A stretch of 64,000 bases of DNA, taken from contig JANYFE010000061.1 in assembly GCA_025362795.1 (NCBI GenBank), positions 85,942-149,941 of the forward strand, read 5' to 3'. The position numbers and the translations under genes were made by a program. This document shows, piece after piece, positions 18,791-27,538 of this stretch. The stretch comes from Rhodobacterales bacterium (GTDB taxonomy: Bacteria > Pseudomonadota > Alphaproteobacteria > Rhodobacterales > Rhodobacteraceae). Below the pieces are notes generated by a model. It worked only from the letters and a program-made list of their open reading frames with translations, did not search any database and was not told the origin of the DNA. Positions within the stretch are counted from its first letter, which is position 1, and every line of letters begins with the position of its first letter.

Positions 18791-19632
18791 GCAGCACCGA
18801 GAATTTGGACAGCAGCGCCGCACCGCTGATCGAGCATTTGAAGGAACTGCGCAACCGCATCCTCTACTCCCTGGCGGCCTTCGTGGCGTTTTTCTGCATC
18901 GGCTACTGGCTGTGGGAGCCGATATTCGGATTTTTGGCGCATCCGATGTGCGAAGCTTTGGCTCGCAACAATCAGCCCTGCACCTTCGTGCTGATCAAGG
19001 TGCAAGAGGGCTTTTTCGTCACGCTCAAAATCGCGATCTGGGCCGGGTTTGCCATGTCGTTCCCGTTCATCGGCTATCAGTTGTGGCGGTTTATCGCACC
19101 GGGCCTGTACCAGAACGAGCGTGGCGCCTTCCTGCCGTTTCTGCTGGCATCCCCTGCGATGTTTCTGCTTGGCGCAGGGTTCGCCTATTTCGCAGTTCTC
19201 CCGCAGGTCTTTGATTTCTTTTTGAAGTTTCAACAATATCTGTCGGATTCGATTTCATCGGGCACCACCAGCCTTGCCACCAATGTGCCGTCAGGCGTGG
19301 TCTACACCGGGTCGGTAGAGGCGTTCTTCTCGCTGACCATGTCATTCCTGCTGGCGTTCGGGATGTGTTTCCAACTGCCGGTCCTGCTCACCTTGCTCGG
19401 CCGGGCCGGGATCATTTCTTCACGCGGCCTGAAAGCAACGCGGAAATATGCGCTGGTCGGCATTCTGGTGCTGTGTTCGATGATCACGCCACCAGATGTC
19501 ACATCCATGCTGATCCTGTTTGCCGCCGTTTATCCGCTTTATGAAATCTCGATCTGGATCATCGTACGTTTTGAACGCCAGCGCGAGGCGCGCGAGCGGG
19601 CGGATGGCACCTGGATGGACCCGGACGCGTGA
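18787..19632 (+). CDS. tatC: Sec-independent protein translocase TatC
   Basis: The twin-arginine signal receptor: a 281-residue, six-helix inner-membrane protein. It has the family's LIEHLKELRNRILYS N-terminus and F-x-F..P motifs (FVTLKIAIWAGFAMSFPFIGYQLWRFIAPGL). The later PPDVTSMLILFAAVYPLYEISI region is also characteristic. It overlaps tatB at ATGA and the DUF815 gene at GTGA, indicating translational coupling across the operon. Confidence 0.96.
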   Translation: MSSTENLDSSAAPLIEHLKELRNRILYSLAAFVAFFCIGYWLWEPIFGFLAHPMCEALARNNQPCTFVLIKVQEGFFVTLKIAIWAGFAMSFPFIGYQLWRFIAPGLYQNERGAFLPFLLASPAMFLLGAGFAYFAVLPQVFDFFLKFQQYLSDSISSGTTSLATNVPSGVVYTGSVEAFFSLTMSFLLAFGMCFQLPVLLTLLGRAGIISSRGLKATRKYALVGILVLCSMITPPDVTSMLILFAAVYPLYEISIWIIVRFERQREARERADGTWMDPDA

Positions 19633-20471
19633 GCGACCCCTTGCAACGGATTGCAGCGGCGCTGGAGAGGTTGGCCCCGGCGCCCTTGCCCGCGCCGGAT
19701 CTGACTGGCGAAGCCTTTGTCTGGCATGTCGTACCCGACCGGCTGCAACCGGTGGCACGGGTGTCACGGGTGGATATCGGCCTGCTCATCGGGGTGGACC
19801 GGTCGCGCGATACATTGCTGGACAACACCCGGCATTTTGCCCGCGGTTTGCCCGCCAACAACGCCCTCTTGTGGGGTGCGCGCGGGATGGGAAAATCCTC
19901 GCTGGTCAAGGCGGTCCATGCGCAGGTCCGGGCCGAAGGGCATGATCTGAAGATCGTGGAACTGTCGCGGGAAGACCTGCCGTCGGTACAACGGTTGCTG
20001 GCGCATCTGCGGGCGGCGCCGGTGCGGTTCATCCTGTTCTGCGATGACCTGTCATTCGCACAGGATGATCAGCATTACAAAAGCTTGAAGGCTGTTCTTG
20101 ACGGCGGGATCGAAGGGCGGCCCGAGAATGTGCTGTTTTACGCCACCTCGAACCGCCGCCACTTGATGCCGCGCGAGATGATCGAGAACGAACGCTCGAC
20201 CGCCATCATGCCGGGCGAGGCCGTCGAAGAGAAAGTGTCGCTGAGCGACCGGTTCGGGCTGTGGCTGGGCTTTCACCCCTGTTCGCAGGACGATTACCTT
20301 GCGATGATCCGGGGCTATTGCACCGCATATGGGCTGTCGGTGCCGGAAGACCGGTTGTGGGCCGAGGCGATTGAATGGCAGGCAACACGGGGCGGACGGT
20401 CTGGCCGGGTAGCGTGGCAATTCTTCTGTGATCTGGCGGCGCGGGAAGACCTGCGGATCGATGGGATTTAG
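19629..20471 (+). CDS. DUF815-family AAA+ ATPase
   Basis: 280 residues. The P-loop is GARGMGKSS (about 83-91), followed by a Walker B-like FILFCDDLSF (about 134-143) and NVLFYATSNRRHL, which match the DUF815 family of AAA+-like ATPases. The family's function is not established. GTG at 19629 overlaps the tatC stop (GTGA), so it is translationally coupled to the Tat genes. A role in envelope or export functions is suggested by position only. The gene ends next to a cluster of AT-rich palindromes. Confidence 0.85.
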   Translation: MSDPLQRIAAALERLAPAPLPAPDLTGEAFVWHVVPDRLQPVARVSRVDIGLLIGVDRSRDTLLDNTRHFARGLPANNALLWGARGMGKSSLVKAVHAQVRAEGHDLKIVELSREDLPSVQRLLAHLRAAPVRFILFCDDLSFAQDDQHYKSLKAVLDGGIEGRPENVLFYATSNRRHLMPREMIENERSTAIMPGEAVEEKVSLSDRFGLWLGFHPCSQDDYLAMIRGYCTAYGLSVPEDRLWAEAIEWQATRGGRSGRVAWQFFCDLAAREDLRIDGI

Positions 20472-20474
20472 GGC

Positions 20475-20582
20475 GATTTTTCTGCGAAAAATCTGATCCC
20501 GAATCTTCAGCGAAGTTTCAAGAAACCTAAGCGCCCGATTTTTCGCAGAAAAATCGACCCTGCGCATTTTTCGCAGAAAAAT
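20475..20582. repeat. Three AT-rich palindromes at a convergent gene junction
   Basis: GATTTTTC-TGC-GAAAAATC (20475-20493), CGATTTTTC-GCA-GAAAAATCG (20536-20556) and ATTTTTC-GCA-GAAAAAT (20566-20582). All are near-identical hairpins with 3-nt loops. They fill the gap between the convergent DUF815 and NlpD-like genes. Possible roles are bidirectional termination or membership of a dispersed palindromic repeat family. Confidence 0.75.
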
Positions 20583-20589
20583 CGAACGT

Positions 20590-21798
20590 CTACTGCAAAT
20601 ACGGCAGCGGATCGACCGACTCCAAGCCCTGCCGCACTTCGAAATGCAGGAAGGCCGGGCTGCCCGCCTTGACCGAAGCGATGGTCTGGCCGCGCTTGAC
20701 GCTGGCGCCCTGCGCCACGGTCACGCCGTCAACCCCGGCATAGACGGTCAGCAACCCGCCTTCATGTTTCACCACGATGATCGGAGTGCCGGACTGATCC
20801 TTGGTGATCGCTGCAACCACGCCGTCGGCTGCGGCTTTGACCGGCGATCCGGCGGCGGCGGCAATGTCGATGCCGTCGTTCACCTTTTTCTGATAGCCGC
20901 GAATGATGCTTCCGTTCAGGGGCATTGCGAATTTCGACGCTGAAGCCGCGGTGCGCTGGCTGCCCAGATCGGGCGAGGCGGGCACCGTTTTGGCCACCTC
21001 TGCCGCGGTCTGGGTGCGTTCGGCAGGCAAAGGCTCGCTTGCCGAGGGCGGCTCTGGTGTGGACGAACCGGCACCGGGCAGGCTGTCGTCGGCGGTTTCG
21101 ACCGCCGAGGGCAACCGGGCGGCGTCGGACGGGGTCGGGATGATCAGATACTGACCTTCGCGCACGCCCAGATCGGGGCCCAGCCCGTTCCAGTCGGCCA
21201 AAGCCTTGGCAGAGATGTTGAAGCTCCGCGCAATCGAGAATGCGGTTTCACCGCGCTTGACCTGATAGCGCACCGGCACCGGGCCAGACGTCTGGGTCGA
21301 GAATGGCGTTTGCGCTGCGGGCGGTGCGGCGGTGTTGGTCACCCGGTCCAGCGCGGTTGTCGCGATGCTGGTCACGTCGACCCCGTTGGACGGCGAGCCG
21401 ATGATGGCACCCGTGGCCGGACCTGCGCCGGTAGCAGCGACGCGGGTCGGCAACGCCAGGATCTCACCGGCCCGCAGGGTATCTGTCGGCTTCAACGCGT
21501 TGAACTGGGCAAGTTCGCCACCCGACAGTCCGACACGCAGCGCCAGGGTCGACACCGTGTCGCCTTTGCGGGCCACGATGACCTGATAGCCGGGGTAAGA
21601 GATCACACCGTTCTGGTCGGGCGTTGGTCGGGCCGCCGTCGCCTGCTCCGCAGCACCCGACGTCGTGCTGGCGTTATTGCGCAAGTCCCAGTCGATGTTG
21701 CCCGAACTGCATGCCGACAGCAGCAAAGCCGCCAGGACGCCAAAAGTCATCCCCGTGACGCCGGGTTGCCTGACAGACCGCTGCACCAAAATCCGCAT
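20590..21798 (-). CDS. NlpD-like LysM/LytM lipoprotein with degenerate metal site
   Basis: A 402-residue envelope lipoprotein. The signal ends in a lipobox (LLLSAC, lipidated Cys30). Two LysM peptidoglycan-binding modules follow (about 73-117 and 175-220), then a linker and a C-terminal M23/LytM domain (about 295-402). In active M23 peptidases zinc is held by His, Asp and HxH. Here the first His is replaced (VNDGIDIA) and the HxH is FLHFEVR, so only part of the site remains. As with NlpD/EnvC, it probably activates amidases and does not cut peptidoglycan itself. It is the last gene of surE-pcm-nlpD. Confidence 0.88.
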   Translation of the reverse strand: MRILVQRSVRQPGVTGMTFGVLAALLLSACSSGNIDWDLRNNASTTSGAAEQATAARPTPDQNGVISYPGYQVIVARKGDTVSTLALRVGLSGGELAQFNALKPTDTLRAGEILALPTRVAATGAGPATGAIIGSPSNGVDVTSIATTALDRVTNTAAPPAAQTPFSTQTSGPVPVRYQVKRGETAFSIARSFNISAKALADWNGLGPDLGVREGQYLIIPTPSDAARLPSAVETADDSLPGAGSSTPEPPSASEPLPAERTQTAAEVAKTVPASPDLGSQRTAASASKFAMPLNGSIIRGYQKKVNDGIDIAAAAGSPVKAAADGVVAAITKDQSGTPIIVVKHEGGLLTVYAGVDGVTVAQGASVKRGQTIASVKAGSPAFLHFEVRQGLESVDPLPYLQ

Positions 21799-21840
21799 GT
21801 GTTACCCTATCCCACGTGCCCGGTTGCCCCCGGGGCTTTG

Positions 21841-22521
21841 TCATTCCACACCAAGGCCTTCAACCAGCGGCACAAAGCGCACCGGTCGCAATTCCTCATA
21901 CTCGTAGCCACTGTCCAGCCGCGTCACCTTGATCAGGCTTTGCACCGCGTCCGACTGCCCCACCGGCAACACCATGATACCGCCAACTTTCAGCTGCGCC
22001 AAGAGCGGGCCGGGCGGGTCCTCTGCGGCGGCCGTCACCAAAATCCGGTCAAACGGCGCCTGATCGGGCAAACCATAGCTGCCATCGGCGGTGAACGCGG
22101 TGATGTTGACCAGCCCGAGTTCGCGGAACGTGTCCTGCGCCTCGCGCACCAGGCGGCGGTGGCGGTCCACGGTATAGATGCGCCGAGCCAGCTGCGACAG
22201 GATCGCGGCCTGATAGCCCGACCCCGTCCCGATCTCCAGCACGGTATCGCGCGGCTGGAGATTCAGCGCCTGTGTCATCAGACCGACGATCGAGGGCTGG
22301 CTGATAGTCTGGCCGCAAGAAATCGGCAGCGGCATGTCTTCATAGGCGCGTTCGGCAAACAGGCCGCGCACAAAAATACCGCGGTCGATCTTCTCCATCG
22401 CGGTCAGCACGCGGGTGTCGGTGACACCACGCGACCGCAGCGCAAACAGAAACCGCATCAGGCGCTCGGCTACCGTTTCGGTGGCAGGCATCCCGTCGGC
22501 GCTGATGCTGTCGTCGCTCAT
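21841..22521 (-). CDS. pcm: Protein-L-isoaspartate O-methyltransferase
   Basis: Pcm methylates isoaspartyl residues in damaged proteins so they can revert to aspartate. 226 residues: the [17 protein letters not shown] substrate motif, SAM-binding motif [19 protein letters not shown], and the downstream [24 protein letters not shown] region of the family. It overlaps surE by 4 nt (ATGA), the usual coupling of these two repair-type genes. Confidence 0.95.
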   Translation of the reverse strand: MSDDSISADGMPATETVAERLMRFLFALRSRGVTDTRVLTAMEKIDRGIFVRGLFAERAYEDMPLPISCGQTISQPSIVGLMTQALNLQPRDTVLEIGTGSGYQAAILSQLARRIYTVDRHRRLVREAQDTFRELGLVNITAFTADGSYGLPDQAPFDRILVTAAAEDPPGPLLAQLKVGGIMVLPVGQSDAVQSLIKVTRLDSGYEYEELRPVRFVPLVEGLGVE

Positions 22522-23303
22522 GCCAGCCGCGCCGTCAGGGCGGGTAGCAGATCATGGGCGGTCAGATCGGCGCGCAGCGGCGTCACCGATATCCAGCCAT
22601 CCAGACAAACGGCGGCATCGGTGCCGGGCAGGGTGGGGGTGTGTTGCGGCCCCCCCTTGATCCACAGGAATTTGCGGCCCGAGGGCGAGTGGTAGGGCTC
22701 CAGCCCAAACGCCGTGTCGCGGCGAAAGCCCTGAGCCGCAACTTTCAGGCCCTTGACGCGGGCTGCGGGCAGCGGCGGGAAGTTGACGTTGTAAAAGATG
22801 CGGTAATCGCTGCCGTCCCACAGACCCTTGTCCAGCAAGGCGCGGACCGTCGCGGTGCCGTGGGTGGCGGCCGCCTCGAACTGGTTTGGCAACCCCTCGG
22901 TTTCCCGGCCAAGGTACTGCGACAGGGCGATGGCCGGGATGCCCTGCAACGCCGCCTCCATCGCGCCGCCAATCGTGCCGGAATACAACACGTTCTCGGC
23001 AGCATTGTTGCCACGGTTGACGCCGGACAACACGAGGTCGGGCTTGGCCCCGTCCAGCACGTCATAAAGCCCGGCCAGAACGCAATCAGCGGGCGAACCT
23101 TCGGCGGCAAAGCGGCGCTCGCCCAGCTGCATGATCATCATCGGGCGGGTATAGCTGATGCAATGCCCGACGCCGGATTGTTCGAACGCGGGTGCCACCG
23201 TCCAGACTTCGCCGTCCGGTCCCGCGATGTCATGGGCAATGCGGGTCAATACCTCCAGCCCCGGAGCGTTAATGCCGTCGTCATTGGTGATCAGAATGCG
23301 CAT
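22518..23303 (-). CDS. surE: 5'/3'-nucleotidase SurE
   Basis: A metal-dependent nucleoside monophosphate phosphatase of 261 residues. The metal site is seen in [18 protein letters not shown] (Asp-Asp), a conserved Ser in [10 protein letters not shown] and [25 protein letters not shown]. The length is typical. The ATG at 23303 is preferred over a frame extension to 23369. It heads the minus-strand unit surE-pcm-nlpD-like. Confidence 0.95.
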   Translation of the reverse strand: MRILITNDDGINAPGLEVLTRIAHDIAGPDGEVWTVAPAFEQSGVGHCISYTRPMMIMQLGERRFAAEGSPADCVLAGLYDVLDGAKPDLVLSGVNRGNNAAENVLYSGTIGGAMEAALQGIPAIALSQYLGRETEGLPNQFEAAATHGTATVRALLDKGLWDGSDYRIFYNVNFPPLPAARVKGLKVAAQGFRRDTAFGLEPYHSPSGRKFLWIKGGPQHTPTLPGTDAAVCLDGWISVTPLRADLTAHDLLPALTARLA

Positions 23304-23398
23304 TTGGCCCCCGCCTTGTTGGTTCTGATTAGACGAGCCGGGCGGCAGCGGCAAGCGCCCCTCGACCATTGCCGGGCCAATGTGGTAAGCGCCGCACC

Positions 23399-24376
23399 AT
23401 GCTGAATGCGCACCGCCTTTCCGTGGCTCCGATGATGGCCTGGACTGACCGCCATTGCCGGGTCTTTCACCGGGCGATGACGCGGCGCGCGATGCTTTAT
23501 ACCGAAATGGTTACCGCTCCGGCGGTTGTGCATGGCGACAAGGATCGGCTGATCGGGTTTTCAGACCTGGAACATCCGGTGGCGCTGCAATTGGGCGGCT
23601 CGGATCCATCCGAGCTTGCGGCGGCGGTGCGGGCGGCGGTGCCTTTTGGCTATGACGAGATCAATCTCAACGTCGGCTGTCCTTCGGATCGGGTCCAGTC
23701 CGGTTGTTTTGGAGCCGTGTTGATGGAGCGGCCGGCGCTGGTTGCGGATTGCGTGGCGGCGATGCTTGCGATCAGCCCGGTTCCCGTCACGGTGAAATGC
23801 CGGATCGGGGTGGATGACCAAAACCCCGAGGACGTGCTGCCTGATTTCATCGAGAGGGTGTCGGCGGCAGGGGTCACGCATTTCATCATTCATGCGCGCA
23901 AGGCGTGGTTGAAGGGATTGTCGCCCAAGGAAAACCGCGAAGTGCCACCGCTGGATTACGGGTTGGTCTTGCGCATGAAGGCGGCGTTTCCACATCTGAC
24001 GATCTGCATCAATGGCGGCATCACCTCACTGCAACAGGCGCAATCCCTTCTAGATCAAGGTCTTGATGGGGTCATGCTGGGCCGCGCTGCCTATCACGAC
24101 CCCGGCCATGTGCTGCTAGGCGCAGATGCTTTGTGGGGCGATGCACCGGGACCGGATGCGTTTGACGTGATCGCGGCGATGCGGCCCTATATCGCGGCGC
24201 ATCTGGCACAGGGCGGGCGGTTGCACCAGATTACCCGCCACATGCTGGGCCTGTTTCAGACCCGCCCCGGCGCACGCGGCTGGCGGCGGGTGTTGTCAGA
24301 CGCCCGGCCCGGATCGGGACTGGAGGTGCTTGACGCGGCCCTGGCCGAGCTTCAGGCCGTCCGTTCGGCCGCCTGA
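23399..24376 (+). CDS. dusA: tRNA-dihydrouridine synthase A
   Basis: An FMN enzyme that reduces uridines in the tRNA D-loop. 325 residues with [27 protein letters not shown], the catalytic-Cys motif [55 protein letters not shown] (the DusA-specific substrate-recognition block) and the FMN phosphate site [14 protein letters not shown]. The ATG at 23399 fits the DusA N-terminus. Its 3' end overlaps the convergent transporter gene by 25 nt. Confidence 0.94.
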   Translation: MLNAHRLSVAPMMAWTDRHCRVFHRAMTRRAMLYTEMVTAPAVVHGDKDRLIGFSDLEHPVALQLGGSDPSELAAAVRAAVPFGYDEINLNVGCPSDRVQSGCFGAVLMERPALVADCVAAMLAISPVPVTVKCRIGVDDQNPEDVLPDFIERVSAAGVTHFIIHARKAWLKGLSPKENREVPPLDYGLVLRMKAAFPHLTICINGGITSLQQAQSLLDQGLDGVMLGRAAYHDPGHVLLGADALWGDAPGPDAFDVIAAMRPYIAAHLAQGGRLHQITRHMLGLFQTRPGARGWRRVLSDARPGSGLEVLDAALAELQAVRSAA

Positions 24377-25089
24377 GGCGTTGGCACCAGCAGCGTCAGC
24401 ACCAGTGTAACCACGGCGGCAAAGCCGAACGCACCGATAAAAGTCAGCAGCAAAAAGCCTTTGTCGACGAACAGCTCCGCACAGCCCCGCAAAAGGGTGC
24501 CAAGGTTGAACGGGCGGCGGTTGTCAGGTGCCAGCGTCTCGGGCTGTGCGAACGCCAACAAGCCAAGGCTCAGAACGGCCGCCACCAGCAATGCGCCGAA
24601 AATGCCGCGCCAGCCGGTGATACCCAGCAGCGCCGATCCGGCCAAAGGGGCCAGCATGGGCGAGACGGAAAACACCAGCATGATCGCCGCCATCATCCGC
24701 GTCGCCTCGGGCCCGGTGAACATGTCACGCACGATGGCGCGGGGCACCACGCCCAAAGCCGCGCCGCCCAAACCCTGAACAAAGCGGCCCGCGCTCAATT
24801 CGAAACCGCTATGGGCGAACAGGCACAGAACGGTGCCCAGCACGAACATCCCGATCCCGGCATAAAGCGGCACCTTGCGGCCCGCCTGATCGGCCCAGGG
24901 GCCATAGATCATCTGTGCCAGTCCAAAGGCCGCGAAATAGGCTGTGATCGTGGTTTGCATGCCCTGCGGCGACGCACCAAGGTCGGCACCGATCGCCGGC
25001 ATGGCCGGCAGATACATATCAATGGCAAAAGGGCCAATGCAGGACAACAGGCCCAGAATCAGGGCCGGACGGGCAAGACTGCCTGACAT
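24352..25089 (-). CDS. Bcr/CflA-type MFS drug efflux protein, internally shortened
   Basis: The product begins like a normal Bcr/CflA drug exporter (LILGLLSCIGPFAIDMYLPAMPAIGADLG; loop GPWADQAGRKVPL; motif C region GLGGAALGVVPRAIVRDM) but is only 245 residues, where about 400 is usual. After the seventh membrane segment (GFLLLTFIGAFG) the sequence jumps to [23 protein letters not shown], which resembles the very end of such transporters. This suggests an in-frame loss of roughly 150 residues near 24415-24430. It is probably non-functional as an exporter. The ATG at 25089 is preferred over a 73-residue extension. Confidence 0.78.
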   Translation of the reverse strand: MSGSLARPALILGLLSCIGPFAIDMYLPAMPAIGADLGASPQGMQTTITAYFAAFGLAQMIYGPWADQAGRKVPLYAGIGMFVLGTVLCLFAHSGFELSAGRFVQGLGGAALGVVPRAIVRDMFTGPEATRMMAAIMLVFSVSPMLAPLAGSALLGITGWRGIFGALLVAAVLSLGLLAFAQPETLAPDNRRPFNLGTLLRGCAELFVDKGFLLLTFIGAFGFAAVVTLVLTLLVPTPQAAERTA

Positions 25090-25207
25090 GGGGTTCCTTT
25101 CGAATGGGATTTGCCGGACGCTAACTTTAACCGGAAGCAGGGGCAACCCCGGCTCTGGCCTTGGGTCGCAGGCCGGGCTAGGTTTTGCAAAACCAACAGG
25201 AGCCGCG

Positions 25208-26026
25208 ATGCCCGACCTTGCAACTTTCCTGCCGATGCTGGTGCTGCTGTTGGTGATCGGGGCGTTTACCGGGGTGATTGCCGGGTTGCTGGGTGTCGGC
25301 GGCGGCATCGTGCTGGTGCCCGCGTTCTTTTACCTGTTCGGGCGGCTTGGTTTTGGCGGCGACCACCTGATGCAGGTCTGCATCGGCACGTCAGCGGCGA
25401 CCATCGTGGTGACATCGCTGCGCTCGGTCTTGCTGCACAACAGACGCGGCGCGGTGGACTGGCAGGTCTTGCGCGACTGGGCACCGTTTCTGGTGGTGGG
25501 CGCGGTGCTTGGCGTGCTGGTGGCCTATCAGCTGCACACGACCGCATTGCAGGCAGTGTTTGGCGTGCTGGCAATGATTGCCGGCCTCTATATGGCCTTC
25601 GGGCGGTCAGACTGGCGGCTCGGCTCTGCCATGCCAGTCCAACCGTTGCGGGGTGTGCTGGCAACAGTGCTGTCGTTCTTTTCCACCCTGATGGGAATTG
25701 GCGGCGGCACCTTCGGCGTGCCGCTGATGAGCCTTTATGCCATGCCGATTCACCGCGCCGTCGCCACCGCCTCGGGGTTCGGCATCCTGATTTCGGTGCC
25801 GTCGCTGATCGGGTTCCTCTTGCTGCCGGTGCCGGACGCCCCGCCACTCAGCCTTGGCGCGGTCAATCTCCCGGCCTTCGTGGTGATCATTCCGATGGCC
25901 TTGCTGACCACGCCGTACGGAGTGCGCCTTGCCCATTCCATGGACCCCAAGCCGCTGAAACGGCTGTTCGCGGTGTTCATCACGTTGGTCGCCTTGAACA
26001 TGCTGCGCAAGGCGGCGGGGTGGTGA
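25208..26026 (+). CDS. Sulfite exporter TauE/SafE family permease
   Basis: A 272-residue, roughly eight-helix membrane protein. The duplicated family motif is seen as GVIAGLLGVGGGIVLVPAFFYLF in the first half and STLMGIGGGTFGVPLMSLY in the second. Members export sulfite, sulfoacetate or related anions, but many are uncharacterised. GTGA overlap with the next gene indicates coupling to a PhyH-like dioxygenase. The ATG at 25208 begins the membrane domain directly; the longer frame is rejected. Confidence 0.88.
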   Translation: MPDLATFLPMLVLLLVIGAFTGVIAGLLGVGGGIVLVPAFFYLFGRLGFGGDHLMQVCIGTSAATIVVTSLRSVLLHNRRGAVDWQVLRDWAPFLVVGAVLGVLVAYQLHTTALQAVFGVLAMIAGLYMAFGRSDWRLGSAMPVQPLRGVLATVLSFFSTLMGIGGGTFGVPLMSLYAMPIHRAVATASGFGILISVPSLIGFLLLPVPDAPPLSLGAVNLPAFVVIIPMALLTTPYGVRLAHSMDPKPLKRLFAVFITLVALNMLRKAAGW

Positions 26027-26754
26027 CGGGCTGGCAGCGCCTCGCAAGCCCGGCGATTGCCGCCTGGGCTGCGGCGGCGCGGCCTGTGGCAGTCGCAGCG
26101 CTGCAAGGGCAAACCCGACGTTCCGGCGGCACCTGGGCGGTGGGGCTGGAATTGCTGGAGAATGATGCCGCCGGCACAGTTGGCGGGCATACTTTCCCAT
26201 GGCATGCCCTGCCGCTGGCACCACAACCCCTGCACCGGGCACAGCTTTCTGCGGTCTATCCCGGCTATCCGCAGTCCTCCCCCGACGAAACCGCCGCGGC
26301 CTTCAACTACCGGCTGAAGCGGGACGCCGCCCATCTGGACGGTGTGCTGCCAATCGGCCCGGATCGGCGGCGGATGGTGCGCGAGCCGCATGCCTGGATC
26401 TTGGGCATGGCGCTGAATGACTGCACCGCAAATGCGGCGCCGCTGGTGGTGTGGGAGGGCAGCCATGAAGTCATGCGGGCAGCCCTGCACGCGGCTCTGG
26501 CGGCGCATCCTGTGGCTGATTGGGCCGGGGTGGACGTGACCGATGCCTATCAGGCGGCTCGGGCGCGGGTGTTTGCAACCTGCCCGCGGGTCGAACTGCC
26601 GCAACAGTCCGGCGAGGCGATCTTGCTGCACCGCCTGTGCCTTCACGGTGTCGCCCCCTGGGTGCCGGGCGCTTTGGCATCGGAGGAGGGGCGGATCATA
26701 GCGTATTTCCGACCCCTGCTGGCAACAGTTGAGCAATGGCTGGGACGGCCGTGA
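26023..26754 (+). CDS. PhyH-like 2-oxoglutarate/Fe(II) dioxygenase candidate
   Basis: 243 residues from GTG at 26023, overlapping the permease stop by 4 nt. The pattern of the phytanoyl-CoA dioxygenase superfamily is present: His104-x-Asp106 (AAHLDGV), the APLVVWEGSHEVM strand-turn typical of PhyH proteins, a distal His (LLHRLCLHGVAPW, His203 or His208) and a basic residue in RIIAYFRP. These would bind iron and 2-oxoglutarate. The substrate is unknown. Coupling to a TauE-type anion exporter recalls sulfonate metabolism, but this is not a TauD-type enzyme, so the link is speculative. Confidence 0.6.
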   Translation: MTGWQRLASPAIAAWAAAARPVAVAALQGQTRRSGGTWAVGLELLENDAAGTVGGHTFPWHALPLAPQPLHRAQLSAVYPGYPQSSPDETAAAFNYRLKRDAAHLDGVLPIGPDRRRMVREPHAWILGMALNDCTANAAPLVVWEGSHEVMRAALHAALAAHPVADWAGVDVTDAYQAARARVFATCPRVELPQQSGEAILLHRLCLHGVAPWVPGALASEEGRIIAYFRPLLATVEQWLGRP

Positions 26755-26786
26755 ATTCGATTCGGGCGTTTCGACAAGCCGGCCCA

Positions 26787-26828
26787 AATCTTTTCGAAAA
26801 GATTCGCAAATTTCTTCAAAGAAATTTG
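26787..26828. repeat. Two adjacent AT-rich palindromes at a convergent junction
   Basis: AATCTTTTCGAAAAGATT (26787-26804) is a perfect 18-bp palindrome. CAAATTTCTT-CA-AAGAAATTTG (26807-26828) is a perfect hairpin with 10-bp arms. They lie between the dioxygenase gene and the convergent DUF1289 gene, as the palindromes at 20.5 kb do. A bidirectional terminator or repetitive intergenic element is likely. Confidence 0.75.
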
Positions 26829-26831
26829 GGT

Positions 26832-27062
26832 TCAGCGGTCCAGCCGGCCCAATCGACCGCCGCGGCGCTTTGCCAGACGCGGGGCGCGTGCGGGCAGGTC
26901 GGCGATGATCGCCGCGCGTCGGGCAGGCGGCAAGCGCGACCAGGTCGCGATTTCCTCGATCGAGCGATAGCACCCGACGCACAACCGTTCCTCGGGATGA
27001 ATGACGCAGATCTTGATGCAGGGGCTGTCCACCTCGGCGCGGGTCCAGATGTCATCGCTCAT
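26832..27062 (-). CDS. DUF1289 small cysteine-rich protein
   Basis: 76 residues. Four cysteines (15, 19, 28, 31) in [21 protein letters not shown], followed by EEIATW, define the DUF1289 family, which is presumed to bind a metal. The C-terminus is Arg-rich. Its function is unknown. It overlaps ruvX by 4 nt (ATGA) and belongs to the minus-strand unit ccmI-ruvX-DUF1289. Confidence 0.88.
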   Translation of the reverse strand: MSDDIWTRAEVDSPCIKICVIHPEERLCVGCYRSIEEIATWSRLPPARRAAIIADLPARAPRLAKRRGGRLGRLDR

Positions 27063-27538
27063 GTCTGCATCCTCGCCTGAAACGCCATCCGGTCCAGCGC
27101 CCCTTGCAGGATATACCCGGCCGCTACGTGATCGATGACCTCGGCGCGACGCTTGCGTGACGTATCCGCCTCCAACAGGGCGCGGGTGGCGGCAACGGTG
27201 GACAGCCGTTCATCCCAAAAGGTGATAGGCAGCGCCGTCAGCCGTTCCAGATTGCGGGCAAAGGCACGGGTCGATTGCACGCGCGGCCCTTCAGAGCCGT
27301 CCATGTTCAAGGGCAGGCCCAGGATCAGACCGGCGATCTGGCGTTCGGCCACCAGCGCCAGCAGTTTTGCGGCGTCCTCGGTAAATTTGCTGCGGCGGAT
27401 AGTGCTGATCGGGGTCGCCACGCCGCGCCGCAGATCAGAGGCCGCAAAGCCGATGGTTTTCTCGCCAAGGTCCAGTCCGGCGATGGCACGGTTGGGCGGC
27501 AAGGCGGCGGCAAATTCCAGAATGTCGGTCAGGATCAT
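27059..27538 (-). CDS. ruvX: YqgF/RuvX-type nuclease (pre-16S rRNA processing / Holliday junction resolvase-like)
   Basis: 159 residues with an RNase H-like fold: [16 protein letters not shown] carries the first catalytic Asp, [19 protein letters not shown] the family's central motif, [21 protein letters not shown] the second acidic site, and [15 protein letters not shown] the last. The E. coli homologue processes the 5' end of 16S rRNA. It overlaps both neighbours by 4 nt, so it is translationally coupled between ccmI and DUF1289. Confidence 0.93.
   Translation of the reverse strand: MILTDILEFAAALPPNRAIAGLDLGEKTIGFAASDLRRGVATPISTIRRSKFTEDAAKLLALVAERQIAGLILGLPLNMDGSEGPRVQSTRAFARNLERLTALPITFWDERLSTVAATRALLEADTSRKRRAEVIDHVAAGYILQGALDRMAFQARMQT

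Noticed and set aside
25111..26022. Long N-terminal extension of the PhyH-like gene
   Set aside because: It runs out of frame through the TauE permease; only the part after the GTG at 26023 has domain content.
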